Assembly: GCA_040389305.1 (NCBI GenBank)
Contig: JAZKAD010000050.1
Coordinates: forward strand, 1 to 11,050
Origin: JAZKAD01 sp040389305
GTDB lineage: Bacteria > Pseudomonadota > Alphaproteobacteria > Rickettsiales > Rickettsiaceae
DNA: 11,050 nt
Direction of reading: 5' to 3'
Shown: positions 1-5,613 of the stretch, piece by piece
Layout: each line of letters opens with the position of its first letter
How positions within the stretch are numbered: the stretch's first letter is position 1
Translations under genes and position numbers: made by a program
Notes under the pieces: generated by a model
What the model was told of the DNA's origin: nothing
Seen by the model: the letters and a program-made list of their open reading frames with translations, nothing else
Databases searched by the model: none

Positions 1-53
1 ATATAGATGGTTGTTATGAGGTGGATTAAAAAATGCAGTTTCTTGCTTGAGCC

Positions 54-170
54 CACCTAAAGCAGCTAAAGCACCTAAAGTTTTGTAAAAAAGCTTATGT
101 TCATAGACTCCTCATAATGAGAATCTTATTTGAAGCAACCACCTAAAGCTACCTAAAGTCACCTAAACTT
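54..170 (+). repeat. Left arm of long inverted repeat with CACCTAAAG iterons
   Basis: Three tandem 9-mers (CACCTAAAG, CAGCTAAAG, CACCTAAAG; 54-80) are followed about 60 bp later by three 10-mers ending in ACCTAAAG or ACCTAAAC (139-168). The whole 117-bp arm aligns, with a one-base gap, to the reverse complement of 5454-5571. The GAGAATCTT between the two clusters is also shared. Homology seems to continue inward to about 215 through CCTCCTTAAAATC. Paired, inverted iteron clusters at both ends of a primase-bearing module suggest replication-initiator or recombinase binding sites. Confidence 0.85.
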
Positions 171-176
171 TGTAAA

Positions 177-199
177 AGGCGGATGATTGACGCGCGCCT
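177..199. repeat. Hairpin with a covarying counterpart at the right arm
   Basis: AGGCG (177-181) can pair with CGCCT (195-199). The equivalent position beside the right arm holds an 8-bp stem, AAGGAGGA/TCCTCCTT (5424-5450). Stem bases differ between the two sites while pairing is kept, and both are followed, in arm orientation, by CCTCCTTAAAATC. Confidence 0.45.
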
Positions 200-302
200 C
201 CTTAAAATCTCTGAGCGCTAGTTATTTGGAATAACATGCGATTGGTTGCAGAATTAGCGGTATGAGCAAGTCGTTCGCCGCTGTTCGCACTCTTCGCAAA
301 AA

Positions 303-427
303 CCATCAAAAGCAAGTACTCCTTTAAGTGTTTCATTTAAATAGATAATTTTTGGACATGCTAGCCCTACAACACTGTAACCTACAGGCTTCCACAAAAG
401 CCCATCAAAAAAAGCGTTTCATCTAAA
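303..427 (+). repeat. Two-part direct repeat upstream of the AlpA-type gene
   Basis: CCATCAAAA occurs at 303-311 and 402-410. Each copy is followed by GTTTCATYTAAA, at 330-341 and 416-427. The spacing between the parts differs (18 and 5 nt). The position upstream of a small DNA-binding protein gene makes operator sites possible, but this is inference from position only. Confidence 0.4.
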
Positions 428-527
428 GAACTAGTTACTGTCCACCCCTTTACATACCCTATCTTAATGAATAACTTTAAGGTCAGTAGGACGCCGAAGC
501 TCCTGCTTAAATTCTAATGGAGGTTAT

Positions 528-734
528 ATGAGTACAAATAATAGCAAACTACAACATAACGCAGGCTTTATGAGATTATCCGAAATACTGCAACTTATCC
601 CTATAGGTAAAACTACTTGGTGGACTGGAGTAAAATCTGGTCGTTTCCCAAAATCTGTCAAGTTTGGTCGTAATACTTTCTGGAGGGTAGAAGATATCAA
701 TAGCTTCATCGAATCCGTTGGTAAGGGTCAGTAA
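528..734 (+). CDS. AlpA-family helix-turn-helix regulator/excisionase
   Basis: This 68-residue protein has the AlpA-type (phage MerR-like) winged-helix layout. An N-terminal MRLSEILQLIPIGKTTWW segment (residues about 15-32) gives the helix-turn-helix. It is followed by a GRFPKSVKFGRNTFWRVEDI stretch (about 38-57), the wing plus the usual 'W...DI..F' ending. Proteins of this family regulate or assist excision of P4-like islands and satellites. A GGAGG ribosome site (519-523) sits 4 nt before the ATG and fixes the start. It lies 23 bp upstream of the primase fragment, the usual order in such elements. A partner integrase is not visible in the window. The family assignment is confident; whether it acts as activator, repressor or excisionase cannot be read from the sequence. 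Confidence 0.85.
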   Translation: MSTNNSKLQHNAGFMRLSEILQLIPIGKTTWWTGVKSGRFPKSVKFGRNTFWRVEDINSFIESVGKGQ

Positions 735-757
735 CTAAAAATAACGGAGTATGAATC

Positions 758-934
758 ATGAAATACGAAAATCTATACGACAATATCTTTATCAAGGCTC
801 GGGGTAGCATTCATGATTTGGAAGCGGAGATAATATCTCTGCTTCCACACGGAATGAAACAAGGTCATGAGTGGGTTGCACTTCATCCTACAAGAGATGA
901 TGATAATACAGGTTCTTTTAGGATTAACTTGTAA
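758..934 (+). pseudogene. N-terminal fragment of a DUF3987-type primase/helicase
   Basis: Fifty-eight codons begin at ATG 758, with GGAG at 746-749, and stop at TAA 932. An alternative ATG at 751 is in another frame and closes quickly. The segment EWVALHPTRDDDNTGSFRINL (in two parts, residues 38-44 and 45-58) matches my memory of the conserved start of phage and satellite primase/helicase proteins, where a 'TGRWADFATGDKGGD'-like stretch normally follows. Here the frame ends right after INL. The C-terminal part of the same family appears again from 1708/1777, with an HNH gene between. I read this as the 5' stub of a broken gene. It could still be translated as a short peptide. Confidence is good for the family resemblance and moderate for the pseudogene status. 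Confidence 0.65.
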
Positions 935-985
935 CCACATGAGTTTATAGTATTATTGCTGATGTAAATAAACACTATCACAAAA

Positions 986-1300
986 GTGACAACCACAAAT
1001 AGCCCAATTTTTGTACTGAACCTGCGCAAAAGAAATATATCAAAAGAAGATTTGATTTTTGACTTACAAAAGGTTGCCGATGAGATTGGTCAAAATTCAA
1101 TTACGAGAACTACGTATGAGGCAAGAGGCTCATATGGGGTAAATACGATTCTTAGGCGTTTTGGGTCGTGGAATGATGGCCTAAAAGAAGCTGGTCTCAT
1201 GATACAAAATAGAGTTATTCGAGAACTTAGCGAATGTGTGGCAGCAATTTGGTCGTCAGCCCTCATATGGAGATATAGAAAAATCCAATGGGACATCTAA
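986..1300 (+). pseudogene. N-terminal part of a frameshifted HNH homing-type endonuclease
   Basis: The frame opens at GTG 986, with no clear ribosome site, and runs 104 codons. Residues about 18-71 (from NISKEDLIFDL to GSWNDGLKEAGL) form one homing-endonuclease-associated repeat, the small DNA-binding module often found before HNH domains. After NRVI near 1220 the frame loses family resemblance. The second frame carries ELFENLANVWQQFGRQP from 1212 onward, the expected start of the next repeat. A net +1 shift around 1203-1220 therefore joins the two frames. The GTG start sits inside a TCAC-AAAA-GTGA palindrome (978-989). Either the gene is broken or a frameshift is used; decay is more likely given the broken primase on both sides. 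Confidence 0.65.
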
Positions 1301-1667
1301 GTTTTCCGTTGGTACATATGAAAAGAGATATGGCGGCTGGAATAAAGCATTAGAGAGCTTTGTAGAATTTATCAACAATACTACTACTCCTCCTCCTCCT
1401 CTTCGAGCATCAGGAAAACAACAACCGCAAAGGGCAGATAATTCAGCTAGAACTCAAAGAAAAATTAATTGGCGCTTACGTGCCACGATCCTCATCCGAG
1501 ACAATTGTATATGCCAAATGTGTGGCACTTCTCCTTCAAAAGACCCAGAGACTACTTTGCACGTGGATCATATCCAGCCTTACTCCAAAGGCGGAGAAAC
1601 GCTAATAGACAATCTTCAGACGCTTTGCTCTAGATGTAATATTGGCAAAAGTAATGTGATATTCTGA
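1236..1667 (+). CDS. HNH endonuclease, C-terminal portion with catalytic domain
   Basis: This frame continues the gene begun at 986. It first gives the second homing-associated repeat (WQQFGRQPSYGDIEK to YGGWNKALESF, residues about 2-42), then a proline-rich linker encoded by a CTC-rich run (1386-1402). A complete HNH domain occupies residues about 78-141: RDNCICQMCG with the first CxxC, LHVDHIQPYSKGG with the H-N-H histidine pair, and NLQTLCSRCNIGK with the second CxxC. All metal and catalytic positions look intact. GTG 1236 is only the first possible start in this frame and lies inside the repeat, so independent translation is doubtful. A further +1 shift after 1660 would add a DLEKWAQYIID tail ending at TAA 1705. 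The gene sits where the middle of the primase/helicase should be. Confidence 0.75.
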   Translation: MWQQFGRQPSYGDIEKSNGTSKFSVGTYEKRYGGWNKALESFVEFINNTTTPPPPLRASGKQQPQRADNSARTQRKINWRLRATILIRDNCICQMCGTSPSKDPETTLHVDHIQPYSKGGETLIDNLQTLCSRCNIGKSNVIF

Positions 1668-1776
1668 TCTAGAGAAGTGGGCTCAGTACATTATTGATTA
1701 CGCGTAAAAGCCAACCTCTCCGCTTAATCCGATAATCATCTGCCCTGAACCTACTTTTGAAGGACTATGTAGACTC

Positions 1777-2745
1777 ATGCAAAACAGCCATCTGAGTCTT
1801 GGCATCTTCTCAAGTGAAGGTGGGCAGTTCATCGGTGGTCATGGAATGAAGGAGGAGAACAAGATCAGAACTGCAACAGCTCTCTCAAGTGCATGGGACG
1901 GAGAGTCTATCAAGAGAATCCGAGCAGCAGAACAGCCTATCATTATAACGGCCAAGAGACTGTCTATGCACCTGATGGTACAGCCCAATATTGCTGCAAA
2001 CTTCCTGTCCGATCATGACCTCAAGAATCAAAGATTGCTATCAAGATTGCTCGTTATCTCACCAACCTCTGCTATAGGAACGAGGGTTGATAACAAGTCG
2101 GACGGTGTCGGACAAACCCCTCAAAAACAGGCTTTGACGGCTTTTAAGCAGCAAATCATGAATGCGCTATCAAGCCAACCAAAAGAAAAAGCGGACAATG
2201 CATCGGGCTTTAAAACCAGAGCAATGATATTAAACGATGAAGCCATAGGGTTATACCTCAGATACTCAAATCAAATAGAACGGCTGATGGCGCAAAATGA
2301 GAAATACGAAAACATCAGAGGATTTGCCAACAAGCTACCTGAGCATGCGACAAGAATAGCTGCAACTCTTGCGTTGATGGAAGATATAACGACTACCGAG
2401 CTAACTAGCGACTATATGCAGAAAGCCATAGCAATAGCCGACTTCTATGCGCGTGAAGCATTGAGACTCATCGATGAAGACACAACAGACCCAAAGCTCG
2501 TGCTAGCTGAGAAGCTACTCAACTGGCTACATAATAGCTGGAAAGAGCCGAATATCTCCTTGCCCGATATTTATCAGAGTAGTCTTAATGCGATTGATAC
2601 TAAGGCTAAGGCGGTGGAGGTTGTAAGGGTTCTTGAGGAGCATGGGTGGCTGAGGAGGAATGAGGGGATTGTGGAGGTCAAGGGGAGGCAGAGGCAGGAG
2701 AGTTGGGGAATATATAAAAACAAACCTTACGCAACCATATCCTAA
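1777..2745 (+). CDS. DUF3987-type primase/helicase, C-terminal fragment
   Basis: The 322-residue frame matches the C-terminal half of DUF3987 phage/satellite primase-helicase proteins. Markers are SSEGGQFIGGHGM, the WDGESIKRIR stretch, RLSMHLMVQP (the conserved 'G/R-R-L...QP' strand), LLSRLLV, and a C-terminal winged-helix-like part with EEHGWLRRNEG and a final 'G..RQESWGIYKN'. Coding resemblance begins upstream of the ATG: the same frame is open from 1708 and reads KPTSPLNPIIICPEPTFEGL, typical family sequence, directly after the TAA at 1705. The Walker A region and several hundred preceding residues are absent. With the fragment at 758-934 this makes a gene missing its middle, so replication activity is doubtful. 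No ribosome site precedes ATG 1777. The last 100 bp are strikingly G-rich. Confidence 0.75.
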   Translation: MQNSHLSLGIFSSEGGQFIGGHGMKEENKIRTATALSSAWDGESIKRIRAAEQPIIITAKRLSMHLMVQPNIAANFLSDHDLKNQRLLSRLLVISPTSAIGTRVDNKSDGVGQTPQKQALTAFKQQIMNALSSQPKEKADNASGFKTRAMILNDEAIGLYLRYSNQIERLMAQNEKYENIRGFANKLPEHATRIAATLALMEDITTTELTSDYMQKAIAIADFYAREALRLIDEDTTDPKLVLAEKLLNWLHNSWKEPNISLPDIYQSSLNAIDTKAKAVEVVRVLEEHGWLRRNEGIVEVKGRQRQESWGIYKNKPYATIS

Positions 2746-2767
2746 AGCTTGTGCACTATCATAAAGA

Positions 2768-4231
2768 TTATTTACTAAGAATTATATTCCTTACTATTTT
2801 CTCTCCCAAAAAATCTCGTAAGCTTCCTTCGGACGAACTAGAGCTATCAGTTAGCTTGGCTATAGCCTTTCCAACAACCACTTCCCATGGCTTGTTAGAA
2901 TTAGCTAAATCCATCAAAATCAAACGCAATTCCTTAATCTTGAAGTTTTTTCGGTCAAAGTTTTCAGTAAAGCTCTTCATGACGCTATACTTAGCGTGGT
3001 TGAGGTTTATATTTAACCATTCCTGCATCAGCTGCTTTATATTATCCCAATTTGTACCTAGAGATTCAAGTACGTCATCAGAAAGAATAAGATTTTCAGC
3101 TGAATAACAGGTCAATCTGAATCTAATGACATTCTTCAAGTCGTCTATCTTAGACGGTTGATTACCACTATTCTGCTTATTATCTCCGTCCCTCAACGAA
3201 AAAGACTTAGCATCATCATATACCGCTTCAATAATCTCTGATGTTATATCTTCGTATTGTTTTTGTACGTCTACACCTCCAGCTACGCAAGGCCATAACT
3301 TTATTTTGCCCTTGGATGACCTAACTACTTCTTGCCAAATACGCTCATCATCTTCTCCCTCTACTAATAGAATAGGTTTTTGGTTAAATACATTGGATAA
3401 AGGATGAGCGCCAAAGATTGGTAGTATGGATTTTAACTCGTTGCTTATACTCTTAAACTCTATGAACTTTGCGTCTTGCGTTTTCATAAAATGAACATGA
3501 GCATCTCCACATTCGCTTAAGGCGCTAAGTATAGCGGTGTCATGAGTGGTAATAATTATTATGATTTTCTGGTTTTTAGTGAGTTCAACTAATAACTGCA
3601 TTAGCTTATACTGCGCATCTGGATGCAAATGAACGTTGGGTTCATCGAACAAAAGTAGCGACGATTTTTCGCTATTCTCTGATAACTTTAATGTTTCTAC
3701 TTGATGGATAAAGTCTAGGATTTCAGATCCAAGACTTATTAGCTCCTTTTCCCCGCTGCTAAGTTCTGCGTCTTTGCGTTTTTTGCCATCAATTTTACCT
3801 TTAATCGTTATCTCGCCTTGATTGGACTCTAAATATACATTATCGAAAAGTGAGTTTATTAGCTCCAGCTTATCTTGAAATTTTTCTTTAGTATTGTATC
3901 TAGTATCATCGTCATTTGCTATTTTATCATTAGTACGATGCATAAGCTTGGTAAGTAGTACCATACTTTTATCACGAAAACTGTCATCACGGTTTGCGTG
4001 CCTCGATTTACTCATCCATGTTGGGTCAGTACGCATACTGTTTTCAGTGCCATGGTTATACTCTGTTTTGCCCCCTCTTTCTGGAGTGATATACTTGACG
4101 CATAACCATTGTTTATGATCTTTATCCAGAGTGCGTAAAAGACTACTCTTGCCGCACCCGTTTTTGCCCATAATTACATTTATAGAAGCAAGATTTTTCA
4201 GTGTTAGATTGTCATTAATCTCTTTATCCAT
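2768..4231 (-). CDS. AAA ATPase-TOPRIM protein, OLD/PARIS-like defence candidate
   Basis: The 487-residue protein has an ABC-type ATPase half: Walker A GKNGCGKSS (22-30), signature LSSGEKE (157-163), Walker B LLLFDEPNVHLHP (192-204) and switch histidine H230 in TTHD. A TOPRIM-like half follows: LLVEGEDDE (288-296) with the conserved acidic E291, a VAGGVDV glycine turn (316-322), the RDGD acidic pair (347-350) and an AENLIL motif near 378-383 like the 'ENYL' of DUF4435 proteins. Known relatives (OLD nucleases, Gabija GajA, PARIS AriA with AriB) use ATP sensing plus TOPRIM nuclease activity against phage. The protein is shorter than classical OLD and begins very close to Walker A, so it may lack the first strand. 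It converges on the primase fragment with a 22-bp gap and shows no ribosome site. The defence role is inference. Confidence 0.75.
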   Translation of the reverse strand: MDKEINDNLTLKNLASINVIMGKNGCGKSSLLRTLDKDHKQWLCVKYITPERGGKTEYNHGTENSMRTDPTWMSKSRHANRDDSFRDKSMVLLTKLMHRTNDKIANDDDTRYNTKEKFQDKLELINSLFDNVYLESNQGEITIKGKIDGKKRKDAELSSGEKELISLGSEILDFIHQVETLKLSENSEKSSLLLFDEPNVHLHPDAQYKLMQLLVELTKNQKIIIIITTHDTAILSALSECGDAHVHFMKTQDAKFIEFKSISNELKSILPIFGAHPLSNVFNQKPILLVEGEDDERIWQEVVRSSKGKIKLWPCVAGGVDVQKQYEDITSEIIEAVYDDAKSFSLRDGDNKQNSGNQPSKIDDLKNVIRFRLTCYSAENLILSDDVLESLGTNWDNIKQLMQEWLNINLNHAKYSVMKSFTENFDRKNFKIKELRLILMDLANSNKPWEVVVGKAIAKLTDSSSSSEGSLRDFLGEKIVRNIILSK

Positions 4232-4311
4232 ATAGAAGTAGTTAATTAGTTAACATTCGGTGGGTAAATATAGGCTATCAATGCTTATTCGTCAAACTTT
4301 TTATAGTAAGC

Positions 4312-4340
4312 TTGACTCCCTCTCCAAAATCCTCTACTCT
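4312..4340 (+). promoter_or_regulatory. Possible promoter in front of the hairpin-rich stretch
   Basis: TTGACT (4312-4317, five of six consensus bases) and TACTCT (4335-4340, three of six) are separated by 17 nt. A transcript would start near 4346, exactly where the first strong hairpin begins. The -10 box is weak, so this is only suggestive. Confidence 0.3.
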
Positions 4341-4345
4341 GGCAA

Positions 4346-4539
4346 CCAGAAGCAGCTGCAAAGCTGTTTCTGGGGTGTCGTAGCCTTTGTCAACGCGGTA
4401 AACATATACCGAAAAATGATACAATCCTCAGCCTATTATGGTTGGGGAGGCAAAAGTGTATACAATAGGGCTAAGAGCAATCTTAGCTTAAAGACTCTTG
4501 CAGTCGTCGTTGGCGATTTACGAACTCCCCAATCGCCAA
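4346..4539 (+). ncRNA. Candidate structured RNA with two GCAA-loop hairpins
   Basis: The region can form successive local hairpins. One has a 12-bp stem including one G-U pair, capped by GCAA (4346-4357 with 4362-4373). Others are CGGTA/TACCG (4396-4411); CCTC...GAGG (4426-4449) with an inner AGCC/GGTT; a 9-bp stem with GCAA loop (4468-4476 with 4481-4489); GACT/AGTC (4493-4505); and a perfect 9-bp TTGGCGATT/AATCGCCAA (4510-4539). GCAA is a GNRA tetraloop, a hallmark of folded RNA. P4-type satellites use a structured immunity RNA in a leader, and some TOPRIM-ATPase defence genes pair with retron RNA, but neither match is shown here and no reverse transcriptase is present. A 104-codon GTG frame (4260-4574) also spans it without a ribosome site. 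Confidence 0.4.
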
Positions 4540-4580
4540 AGCAAATCTCTAACAAATTTTCCTTTGGCGGTTAAATAATA

Positions 4581-4617
4581 AGTTTCATCAATGCCTTCGC
4601 GCATCTTAGGTGAAACT
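4581..4617 (+). promoter_or_regulatory. Hairpin in the leader of the 4648 gene
   Basis: AGTTTCA (4581-4587) pairs with TGAAACT (4611-4617), and inside it ATGC (4591-4594) pairs with GCAT (4601-4604). It lies 30 nt before the chosen start and covers an upstream in-frame ATG at 4591, which argues for the downstream start. It may be a leader control element or the terminator of an upstream transcript. Confidence 0.4.
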
Positions 4618-4647
4618 CTTTGTTTTAAAACAATAAAGGGGAAGATC

Positions 4648-5118
4648 ATGACAAATCAACAACGAACGGAAGCTATAATATTGCTATATCCGTCAAAGGA
4701 CAAAACAACAAAAGAGCTAAGGCGGTCAGTAAGCGACTTCTGCATTCAGAATGATATTATACCTACTGACACAATAAGCCCTAGTGATGAGCATGATTAC
4801 TTTGCTATGAGGCGACTCGCTCAAATCCTCACGCATCGTACAAAGCCTATAAAGCTGATCACCAACAAAGATGTGATATCCATAATACCACTCCTTGCTC
4901 TGTGGTCTATATTGGATAGGAGCACGTCAACAAAACCTATCGATCTTATGTACAATTTTATTGATGGACTCAAAGACGACTCAAGCAACATCAATAATCA
5001 AAACCAAGAAGACTTTCGCGTACTCGACCATAAGGAAGTAGGGCATATGTCAGATTGGTTGAATGATATGCGCTATGCTGTGACGAGGGATAATAGAGAC
5101 AAAACCCAACCATCATAA
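4648..5118 (+). CDS. Hypothetical protein of the element
   Basis: I do not recognise this 156-residue protein. ATG 4648 is chosen because AAGGGGAAG (4636-4644) precedes it at good spacing; the longer frame from ATG 4591 would place its first codons inside a hairpin. The protein is charged, with no signal peptide or membrane segment. The N-terminal part alternates strand-like and helix-like stretches (AIILLYP, then a KELRRSVSDFC helix, then RRLAQIL and KLITNKDVISIIPLL), and the C-terminal 45 residues are polar and probably disordered. The order loosely recalls the catalytic fold of serine recombinases, but the Y-x-R-x-S motif is not there (YPSKD at that position), so I do not assign it. It is probably an accessory or regulatory gene of the satellite-like module. 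A weak AT-rich hairpin follows its stop. Confidence 0.6.
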   Translation: MTNQQRTEAIILLYPSKDKTTKELRRSVSDFCIQNDIIPTDTISPSDEHDYFAMRRLAQILTHRTKPIKLITNKDVISIIPLLALWSILDRSTSTKPIDLMYNFIDGLKDDSSNINNQNQEDFRVLDHKEVGHMSDWLNDMRYAVTRDNRDKTQPS

Positions 5119-5120
5119 AT

Positions 5121-5140
5121 AAGTTCAAGTTTTTGAATTT
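5121..5140 (+). terminator. Weak hairpin after the 4648 gene
   Basis: An 8-bp, AT-rich stem including one G-U pair (5121-5128 with 5133-5140, loop GTTT) begins 3 nt after the stop codon. The run of T on its 3' side is part of the stem and only short afterwards, so termination would be inefficient. Confidence 0.3.
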
Positions 5141-5181
5141 TGGCAATAATGACAATTTCGGCAAGCTGATATAATGCACAA

Positions 5182-5234
5182 AATTTACAACTTTAGCTGC
5201 TTTAGCTGCACCAAAGTAAAAATCTGCATTTTTA
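5182..5234 (-). repeat. Shortened third iteron arm
   Basis: Read on the minus strand, it aligns with 28-91 of the left arm. AAAATGCAG is followed by a T-rich spacer, two tandem CAGCTAAAG 9-mers and TTGTAAA. One 9-mer is missing relative to the left copy, as expected for gain and loss of tandem units. On the plus strand the 9-mers are CTTTAGCTG at 5191-5199 and 5200-5208. Confidence 0.7.
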
Positions 5235-5242
5235 TCTCAGTT

Positions 5243-5348
5243 GCGGACGACCGCGGACTGTATGCGTAAGTGCGCTGCTTTGAACTGGATTTCGTTCATG
5301 ATAACTGATGCGAACGATCACGGACGGTTGACATAAGTGCGCTGATGG
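5243..5348 (+). repeat. GC-rich direct repeat pair (GCGRACGA ... TAAGTGCGCTG)
   Basis: Two units of about 38 bp begin at 5243 and 5310, 67 bp apart. Both read GCG(G/A)ACGA, then C(G/A)CGGAC(T/G)GT, then TAAGTGCGCTG at matching distances. A related TCGTTCGC element occurs in the opposite orientation at the left end (271-285), again near an iteron arm. They are likely binding sites of an element-encoded protein. Confidence 0.7.
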
Positions 5349-5423
5349 AAGAGTGTTTTGTTGAGGTGATAATTCTTATCGCAAGAGGATATTCTTTTAA
5401 AAGTTGAAGGCTCGGAGGATTTT

Positions 5424-5450
5424 AAGGAGGACTATGCAAATATCCTCCTT
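5424..5450. repeat. Hairpin beside the right arm
   Basis: AAGGAGGA (5424-5431) is followed by an 11-nt loop and TCCTCCTT (5443-5450), a perfect 8-bp stem. It is the counterpart of the hairpin at 177-199 with different stem bases. Confidence 0.6.
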
Positions 5451-5453
5451 GAG

Positions 5454-5571
5454 AACTTTAGGTGGCTTTAGGTAAGTTTAGGTGGTTGCTATAAACAAGA
5501 TTCTCAATTACGAAGGGCGTATAAATATAGGCTTTTTTGAAAAACTTTAGGTGCTTTAGCTGCTTTAGGTG
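5454..5571 (-). repeat. Right arm of long inverted repeat with CACCTAAAG iterons
   Basis: On the minus strand this is the partner of 54-170. Three exact tandem 9-mers lie at the outer end (plus-strand CTTTAGGTG, CTTTAGCTG, CTTTAGGTG at 5545-5571) and three 10-mers of ACCTAAA type at 5455-5485, with GAGAATCTT between them. The iterons are better conserved than the spacer, which suggests selection on the binding sites rather than recent duplication. Confidence 0.85.
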
Positions 5572-5613
5572 ACCTGCAAAAGAAAATTGAAAATTTTAGT
5601 CTGCAACCAATCT

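Larger units (their letters stand above)
1..527. other. Gene-free left end of the element: repeats and possible control region
   Basis: No convincing coding frame is present. The stretch holds the left iteron arm (54-170), a hairpin (177-199), the GATTGGTTGCAGA sequence (240-252) that recurs inverted at 5600-5612, a TTCGC-rich cluster (271-296), and two copies of a CCATCAAAA plus GTTTCATYTAAA pair (303-341 and 402-427) just before the AlpA-type gene. I infer a replication, attachment and promoter region; no integrase reading frame is visible here. A weak promoter candidate, TTTACA (449-454) and TAACTT (472-477) with a 17-nt spacer, precedes the first gene. Confidence 0.5.
5119..5613. other. 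Gene-free right end of the element: dense repeats
   Basis: No coding frame is supported. It holds a TATAAT box (5170-5175) with ATGACA 15 nt before it, a shortened iteron arm (5182-5234), a GC-rich direct repeat pair (5243-5281 and 5310-5348), a strong hairpin (5424-5450), the full right iteron arm (5454-5571), and the inverted copy of GATTGGTTGCAGA (5600-5612) next to the stop of the lysozyme-like gene. The arrangement looks like an origin or attachment region. Confidence 0.55.

Noticed and set aside
54..170. CRISPR array
   Set aside because: The 9/10-bp units are directly adjacent with no unique spacers, and no cas gene is present; they are iterons.
986..1667. Group I intron or intein carrying the HNH gene
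   Set aside because: The flanking primase parts are not contiguous (several hundred residues are missing), no in-frame intein junctions are seen, and I found no group I core motifs by eye.
3894..4118. Plus-strand frames inside the ATPase gene (2751-3107 and 3894-4118)
   Set aside because: They lie opposite a long minus-strand gene with clear family motifs and have no features of their own.
4346..4539. Retron RNA paired with the ATPase-TOPRIM effector
   Set aside because: No reverse transcriptase is in the window and no msr/msd-like outer inverted repeat was found; kept only as a remote possibility.
4260..4574. 104-codon plus-strand frame starting at GTG
   Set aside because: There is no ribosome site, the composition is serine-rich with no recognised family, and the frame coincides with a chain of strong hairpins. 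Structured RNA explains the sequence better, though a small protein is not excluded.
4648..5118. Serine recombinase identity for the orphan gene
   Set aside because: The order of strands and helices is only loosely similar, and the catalytic Y-x-R-x-S motif is missing.
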